This document shows, piece after piece, positions 57,401-64,000 of a stretch of 64,000 nt of DNA. Under the pieces are notes generated by a model. That model searched no databases. It was given only the letters and a program-made list of their open reading frames with translations, and was not told where the DNA came from. The stretch lies in NCBI RefSeq assembly GCF_025698545.1, contig NC_068566.1, positions 40,527,192 to 40,591,191 of the forward strand, read 5' to 3'. Source of the DNA: Gossypium raimondii. Taxonomy: Eukaryota; Streptophyta; Magnoliopsida; Malvales; Malvaceae. Positions within the stretch are counted from its first letter, which is position 1. The number at the start of each line of letters is the position of its first letter. The position numbers and the translations under genes are program-made.

Positions 57401-60400
57401 ATCAATTACTTTTGTAGCCCATCCCAAGCGACAAACAAAAGATGCAGCAGCCTGCAGTTGACTAAGATCCGCTTGTAAGGTTGATGCCAGTTCAGCAACA
57501 GTAGCATTCTCACTTGATACAACAAAAACTGCATAGAGCAACCTGACGAGTGCAGTTACTAGCATTAAAATTCCAAGTTACACTGCTAATAACGGACATT
57601 GAAAATATAACTTACTCCTCAATAGGATCCTCATAGGACTGCTCCTTGTTTGAAATGAATCCTTCTAGCTTAGAAACTGAATTAAAATAGTATTAATAAC
57701 TTGATTTACAAACCCAAAAAGGACTCAAACAGAGGTGGTCAAGTACCTTATCATTCAATCACCAAATTCAGAACACATTTAAGCGACAGGAAGATCCATA
57801 AAAAATAAACACTAGAGAGCTTGCTATGTAAACAACTAACTAGACAGAGCATCTTAAAGAAAAAGAGATTAAAAATGAACACCGCTAATCCTGCAATAGT
57901 ATGTGTCAAATAATCTATCTATTGACTCAGAATGGAAGTACATATGGAAATGAATTTTCAAGTGGTTAGGGTTTGCCAAGGGTGTCTCTTTCTTCTTCTT
58001 CCTTCTTTCTATTCCAATAGAATTTCTTTATTATCTCAAAAATACTTGCCATGGTAAGGATTAAGGAAGAAGGGGGAACAAGCACATGAGGACTGCTCTG
58101 CTTGTGCAATTTTTTTTTGGGGGGGGGGGGGGGGGAGTAGAATTTAACCTGAAAGTTAGGTAGGATATTCCTTTTCGATAAGGTCAATCAATAAAATAAG
58201 GCAGAGTACTGAGTATACTTCAGTTCTTCTGGCCCAAACAAACACGAAGAGATTTTAACATCAAATGAAAACTGTTGGGGAAAAAGGTGATAAACGGACT
58301 TGTCAGAGCAATCCTAAATTATAAAGACAAGGAGTAATGGCACTAAGTATATCTTCCTGAACCAAGTGCAGTTTCAAAGAAGAGAAGATTTTTTTTTTTT
58401 TTTTGGGGACAGGAAGAAGAGTCTCACAATTGATGTAAATAGTTTGTGATTGTAAAAGAAAAGCCAACTTCAATGGTCAGTCACCTACTCCATGCTTCAG
58501 AGAATATTAATTCAAAAGGAAAATACTCATGTATGTTACTAATGCTCATGCATAAATGATAAACTTTGAGAAATTAGCAGAAGAGTAAATCTATTTTTAC
58601 TGGTTGCAGCAGAAAGCACGGGGAAATTTTGATTAGTTTAGTGAAGAGGTAAAGATCAATGAATTTAGAGTTTCTAGTTTATAAGAAAGTCTTAAAGCAA
58701 AAAGCTAACCTTTAAACCGGTCATCTGGATAGACAGGAACATCAAAATAGACCAACCCCCGTCGATAAAGACCTTTTACAATGTCAGGATCAAACAGGAT
58801 AAATGCATTAGCTTCTTCTTTGCAGATTTTATCTATTGTTGCCATTTCTTCTTCTGAAAGTTTCTATACAAGAAACAAAGAACTGTGAGGATGCAAATTA
58901 TACCAAGAAAAAGACAAGTAGAAGCATCTGAACAGGGTACAATATCGAGCTAATCTAATGACACTCTTTAGATAATAAGACAAAGGGTCGTCAGAAACCT
59001 TACCTTAAACTCTTCTAGAGTAAAGTTAACAAGACAAATTCCCCACCAAGGTTCAATTTGGAAGTCCACAGGTTGGGTAGGTAACAACTCTTTTGCAATC
59101 GACTTGTTGAGCTTCCACATAATTTTCTGGATAGCTCCAGAGAAGTAAACAATAGGTAAGATGATAACAAAGGTACTATACTGGATTTATAAGTATGATC
59201 AGTTTGCATAATGTGGAGGAAATGGTACCATCAAGAGTTTACAAGGTAAACATAAGCAACTTAAATTATTTTTTCTATTAGAATGGTTTCTCTCAACTTG
59301 ACCAAAATAATGAAAAGTTAATCAAACGTAACTACAACCAAATATACAGGGGAATTATTGGAGCTTGAACAGTTTGCAGAACAACTCTATTTTTTACTTA
59401 ATCAGGCAGCAGTTTACTGCTTAAGATAATGTTATTATTGCCTCAGTTGCTTTCAAGTAAAGAGTAATGAAAGAGGTTCAAGTTCTATTCTCTAATCTAG
59501 TTTTGCTTTAAACACAAAGTTAATGAAACAATGCAGCCCAAAAAAATTTATTTGCAAATCTGCCTACAAAAAGAAGAATAAAGAATGACTCATGTTACAA
59601 CTGCCAATTATCAAAGCTTTATGATGAGAATTAATCATTGTATCCGTGCATGCAATTTGACTTGGATCACTTATGCATGCATATGATAAAGGAGCAAGGA
59701 AAAGCAGAAACAATCACAATGGTGCTCACTGGAACACTGTTAAACACATTAATTTGTAAGAAAAAAAATCTGATCAAGTACCTTAGACCGGCATTTGTTC
59801 ATGATATCAATAAATTCATTTCTTCCTATTCCAGTAAGTCTCAAGGCATCAGCAGCACTGAAATTTGGTATACTGTCATAAGGTTGCTCTGTCAACAATA
59901 AGAAATGCCTGCCGATGGTCAGTACCTATCTAAATATGAAGCAAACATCGATCCATAAAGTAGTAACCATTGCTGAAAGGTCAATGCTGCACAAAATTGG
60001 CCCAAATGCACACATATTTGTATACAAAACAAAATGTAAACACTCAATACTATAGGATTGGTCAACCAATCAAATAAAACTTCAAAAAGAACAAATCAAA
60101 CATATTATAAATAGTAAATCGATACACTAAAAATCAAGGTTGACATATTAGACACGAATTTAAATATATAATTTAATTTAAAAAGAAACCTATAGACAGA
60201 TTGCATAAATCAACACTGCAAACTGCCATATATTAATATTTTTCTTCTTTGAGATTACAAGGAATCTTTCAAGAGCTGTCAAAAACATGTGGTCAAATGA
60301 ATAGCCACTATCATTCTTAATTAGGTGCTACTTTCTACAAGGATAAAAATTGGAGGCAAAGAGAAGAGAAGAGACAACTACATATGTAATTTATTTAAAT

Positions 60401-62756
60401 CATCTCTAGCTGATCAATTCTTCAAGCAATCGTTTCATCATGAGTAGCGTTTTGTCCAGCAATTAATTCATGTCCAGATTTTAAGTTGCTACTGTTTCAT
60501 CAGTAATCAGTGCATGGCTTTAAGTTTCAACTTTCAACCACCCAAGAAATCTGTACTAAACAGTTGACGCTATCTATAAATTTCCAGTCACCTAGTAAAT
60601 AAAGCTCAATTACACAACAATATAGGATAGTTTTACAGTTGCATCATCTTGTCTCTTGCCCCCTTAGCACCCTAGAGATCAGTCTTTTTGCACATAATAA
60701 ACTTCTATGCCAATAAAAATAGACCCATCCTTACATAAACTATAAGAATATAGGAATTTAGGAATTATCACTTCAATAATGGGATTCAATAATTTCATGA
60801 TAAGCTTATTATGAAATGAAATCTTTGAAAACCAAACTTTTTTTTGTCCATTATCAATGATACACCACATAAAAAGGAGGTTGTGGGAGAAAACCAAAAA
60901 GGAGGGAGCAATTACCATTTTTCATAACCTCAAATATCATATCACAGTAATATCGGAAAGGAGAGACCCTCATGACACGGCAAACATACTCCGCAAGGTG
61001 GTAAGGGAATAACTACAATTAGAAATTCAAAAAGTGAGCCGCAAAGAACCACTAGAAATGTATCAGGGGGAAATTCTGAACCACAGAGTCATGCAACATC
61101 TTGTACAAACTGCAATTTAGGGAAATAGTTTTTATTACGTATTCAAGCAGTCAAGCAATGAAACCCATTCGGCATGACAAGAAATGTAGCTAGTATTGCT
61201 CTAATGCACTAAAAGGCAGTTTCTTGCTACGATTGTGATGCAGGAGCATCTAAATTAGTTTAATTATTTACTTATATTTGTATTATATTAAATATTTAAT
61301 GAGCTATGTGAATGGGTTAAGACTCTATGTGATTAGGATAGGACTCTTAGTGTTTAAATAGTCTGCTAGAAGGTTAATAGGATTGTTAGAGTTTTAGTAT
61401 AAATAGGCTGTAAAATATTTGCAGCCATATTATTATTCTTATTATTTTCTTCGAATTAATAGAAAAAACTGAGGTTTTCTATAACCCTAAGTTTTCTAGA
61501 GTTCCATCTTATTTCCTATTTGTTTCATTTATTTACTGCAGTTTTCTCCCCTAAACCACATCAGATAGTTTTGCTTCTACTTCAAAAGGGTAATTTTATT
61601 CGAGATTGAAACCAAGAGTTGAAAAACGTATTCCTTTATCATTGAGAAACAAGAATAACTGACCATATGAAAAAAAATTCCAAAAACATAACGAATAAAT
61701 CATACAAAGTGAAATAAAAAAGTTTGAAAAACATTCTTTAGCACGAACCGCTAGATTCCTTCGCAAGTAACGCATCATGTCCTCATAATATTCGCCTTCT
61801 TTACATACTTTGCGAGCAAAAGAAGTGTTCCATTGGAGCCTTTTCTTGATACAATGCTCAATGATCCTAAATGGAGTTATGAAAAGAAAAAAATTGGGTA
61901 TGATCCAGCAATAGAAAACTAATCCCAAAAGCACATAAATAAATGAGCATTTAAAGACTAATCAGGATAAATAAGAATGCACTTCAGCTCAACCTGGGGC
62001 TAAAACTAAAAATGTTTTTTAGAACTGACCAAAAACCATTACGTGCAAGCTTAACAAAGAAAATGAAGTGATATTTGCAAAATAGCAAGTGAAAACTGAG
62101 AAAACAGCAATGTATTAAGATTCTGTAGAGGTACTTCATGTCAGCATCCCAAACCAATTTAATTTTATTTAAAGAAATACCAGAAAGCATCCAAATTACA
62201 GATGAATATTACAAAACAAGTTCTTTACTAACATGGTAACACCTTTATGCTCGGAAGATCTATAAAAGCAATTAACCAAACCATAGATGCACAAGTTCTA
62301 ATCTGCGCGAGTTGCAATTATGTTTTTCTTGCAATGTATATAGAAGAGCAATGCCTGCTCAAATTTCTACTTAGCTTCACTGAACTATTTCACAGAAGCC
62401 CCCGTTACTTAACCCATTTAAGCATATCCATATATTAAGCATAAAATAAGTATTTCCTCTTCAAAGTAACCGTTAAAATCTGCTCTGTTTGTCAAATTGA
62501 TCCTAAACCGTCCTCTAAAACAAGACAATGAACTTCTTCAAAGTTAAAAACCAAATGATCCTAAAAACTGCAGTTTTAAAAAATTAAATAAAATAAAACA
62601 AAAAGTGAGCATCAGAATCCAAACTAACTTTCTGTGCCATTCTTCTTTAGAATTAAGATTGGCTTGAAGCCGTTTAGGCAAATTCTCCCACGGACTTTCT
62701 TCCTTGATCGCTTTCAAAAACAACTGTTCCTCGACCGTAGACGGAATGTGTTGCAT
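54456..62756 (-). CDS. FAM91: FAM91 homologue, Golgi/endosome tethering factor (10 coding exons)
   Basis: Joining ten exons on the minus strand by GT..AG signals gives one open frame of 1016 residues: 62756-62629, 61866-61749, 61012-60916, 59888-59782, 59126-59004, 58863-58710, 57676-57616, 57542-57160, 56442-54810, 54702-54456. Phases agree at every junction. The start MQHIPSTVEEQLFLKAIKEE and the phrases IEHCIKKRLQWN, LFPYHLAEYVCRVMRVSPF, SIPNFSAADALRLTGIGRNE and the FAM91 C-terminal region (ADRMGVSAS, RSKLNDLLTNLADQIQFW) match plant FAM91. The end, LIAEAAAASSSFAVK, also fits. In animals FAM91A1 works with WDR11 and TBC1D23 to capture endosome-derived vesicles at the trans-Golgi; the same role in plants is inference. 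An acidic low-complexity stretch (about residues 430-560) separates the halves. The length agrees with the ~1000 residues I recall for Arabidopsis. Confidence 0.93.
58118..58136. repeat. G homopolymer in a FAM91 intron
   Basis: A run of T then about 15-17 G residues lies in the intron between coding exons 6 and 7 (57677-58709). Length in an assembly is unreliable here. No other feature is seen in that intron. Confidence 0.8.
61236..61563 (+). mobile_element. Small solo LTR in FAM91 intron 2
   Basis: It begins TGATGCAGGAGCATC and ends ACCACATCA, with 5-bp inverted termini TGATG..CATCA. The flanks GATTG and GATAG are a near-matching 5-bp duplication. It contains TATAAATAGG, a likely LTR promoter, about two-fifths of the way in, and a TCCTATTTGTTTC tail. 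It is 328 bp with no coding frame. It lies in the intron between coding exons 2 and 3 (61013-61748), opposite to the gene's direction. Confidence 0.65.
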
Positions 62757-62785
62757 TTTTATAGATCACTCGATCACCTCCCCCT

Positions 62786-62917
62786 CTGCACATAGATAAA
62801 TCAATCAAGCTAGCGTAATGGCATAGATAAATCAATCAAGCTAGCGTAATGGTAAATGCCTAAATGGTTAGCAAAATAAATTTCGCAGGACAAAATGAGC
62901 ATTAGCGTGGATCGAAC
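62786..62917 (-). other. Leader intron of FAM91 (predicted), with a 31-bp tandem repeat
   Basis: On the minus strand a donor CAG|GTTCGATC and an acceptor TATGTGCAG define a 132-base intron upstream of the start codon. Inside, the 31-base unit starting CATAGATAAATCAATC is perfectly duplicated (62791-62821 and 62822-62852). The intron is inferred from splice signals only. Confidence 0.5.
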
Positions 62918-63156
62918 CTGAAAGAGAGAGAATAAAAGGGAGCTGTGGTCACGGTGGCGATGGCGGATCCAGCTAGGGTTTTGATAATTCGCGGTAAAAG
63001 GAGATCTAAAATCTAAACAATTGAAAATTCAGAAATGCAAAAATGTTGGAATTTGCTGCTACTACTGTGGCCCCTTTGCGTGTAAATGTCCAAAACTGGA
63101 AGTTGGAAAAATAAATAGTCAAATTAAATAAGCATTTCACCGATAAAGGCCATTTT
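62918..63156 (-). promoter_or_regulatory. FAM91 upstream region
   Basis: The first non-coding exon and core promoter of FAM91 are expected here. Purine-rich leader sequence (CTGAAAGAGAGAG on plus) is visible. No TATA box was assigned. Confidence 0.35.
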
Positions 63157-64000
63157 TAGGGCAAAATACCAAAAAAACCCTATTTTTTTAAAAATTTACT
63201 TAAATGGGTTCGGTATTTTATTATTTACTGGAATGGGTCATTTTTTCCGAAATCGTATCCACGTCAGCGCGATGTCAGGGGACGTGTCAGCAAATCGCGT
63301 CCACGTCAGAGCGCTTTGCTTACGTGGACACAAATCGCTCCTACGAGGACTCGATTTGCTGACACATCGCGCTGACGTGGATGCGATTTCGGGGAAAATG
63401 ACCCATTCTGGTAAATAATAAAATACCGGGCCCATTTCGGTAAATTTTTAAAAAATAGGGCTTTTTTGGTATTTTGCCCCAATATGTATTACTGTAATAT
63501 GTAACTCAAATTATGTATTGTAGTTAATATTCATAATATTGTAGCTCAAATTGTCAATCCGTCTATACTATTGTACTAATAATATATATTAATGTAATAT
63601 TGAAGATTTAATTGATTAAAAAATAAATGCAACAAGTACAAAAAGATTCAAAATTATTACCAACAAGATTTGAACCAAGGTACTAAGAAAAAGAGCAAGC
63701 ATCTTAACCAATTAAACTAAACTAATTAATTGACATATTATAAAATATTGTTATTATCTTAATTATATTACTTACGTTCTAACGATTTATCGGACCTATT
63801 CCATACACGTGTTAAATCGAAAAATAATACAACAATTACGTAAAAAAATCCGTGTTTACTTCAAATAAATAAGGAAAATAATGATTTGAATGTTTCAAAA
63901 TTCAATTTTAAACCGAAAAAATCAAAATTTATAGATAAAAAAGGATTTTTTTACGAAAACTGCGGCAAACCGCCTTCGGCAGTTTTTCAGCGCGTAGATC
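63157..64000. repeat. Dispersed repeat with CGCGTCCACGTCAGCG arms, copy 2 (cut by window end)
   Basis: The first module (63157-63480) has clear opposed arms: AGGGCAAAATACCAAAAA on the left and TTTTTTGGTATTTTGCCC on the right. Inside, TATCCACGTCAGCGCGATGT is mirrored by ACATCGCGCTGACGTGGATG, and CAAATCGCGTCCACGTCAG also occurs. The following ~500 bases match 9280-9715 almost base for base and in the same order. A GGTTCAAATC box and a TAGTTTAATTGG box lie on the minus strand (63667-63676 and 63708-63719). The element runs past the window end. Confidence 0.75.

Noticed and set aside
63667..63719. Genuine tRNA gene
   Set aside because: The A- and B-box-like words are present but acceptor and anticodon stems do not form, so it is at most a tRNA-derived repeat.

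Overview
The window is plant nuclear DNA, most likely from a cotton-type Malvaceae genome (Gossypium or a close relative). The organism call is inference. It rests on intron-containing plant genes (COPT copper transporter, RAB11/RABA GTPase, MTP zinc transporter, TOPP-type PP1, plant FAM91), AT-rich spacers full of MITEs, and LTRs with repeated CACACGCCCGTGTG-type palindromes of the kind I associate with cotton.

Five host genes are supported. They are COPT (6410-6889, -), a RABA2-like GTPase (10611-12950, +, two coding exons plus a leader intron), an MTPB1-like zinc transporter (14736-15947, -, one coding exon with a His-rich loop and a leader intron), a PP1 catalytic subunit (35748-38398, +, two coding exons) and a FAM91 homologue (54456-62756, -, ten coding exons that I joined by eye into an uninterrupted 1016-residue frame). 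They are unrelated housekeeping genes of transport, trafficking and signalling. Nothing suggests a cluster or operon.

The rest is transposon-rich. Positions 1-334 hold the 3' end of a Ty3/Gypsy element. A decayed ~3 kb hAT element (2252-5217) has GC-rich inverted ends and an 8-bp direct repeat. Several MITE or foldback elements lie at 8-19 kb. A Copia gag fragment (20.1-21.5 kb) runs into a stack of long LTRs (21.5-28.5 kb), one of them a 2.77-kb solo LTR with target duplication CATAA. A dead Mutator-like (MULE) transposase (28.5-33.1 kb) is split by a 2.70-kb solo LTR with target duplication ATAAA. A long-inverted-repeat element (33.7-34.8 kb) contains a further solo LTR.

Between the PP1 and FAM91 genes sit two related but broken Gypsy elements, A (39.3-44.6 kb) and B (45.0-53.0 kb, target duplication CAAAA). 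Element B contains two copies, in opposite orientations, of a short non-autonomous LTR element (46402-48112 and 50089-51573). Each copy has LTRs, a tRNA-Met-type primer site and its own target duplication, and both carry a similar short reading frame. This pair is the most interesting structure seen. The same ~1-kb dispersed repeat appears near the start (8985-9990) and at the end (63157-64000) of the window. I found no convincing new multi-gene system, CRISPR array, rRNA gene or intact tRNA gene.
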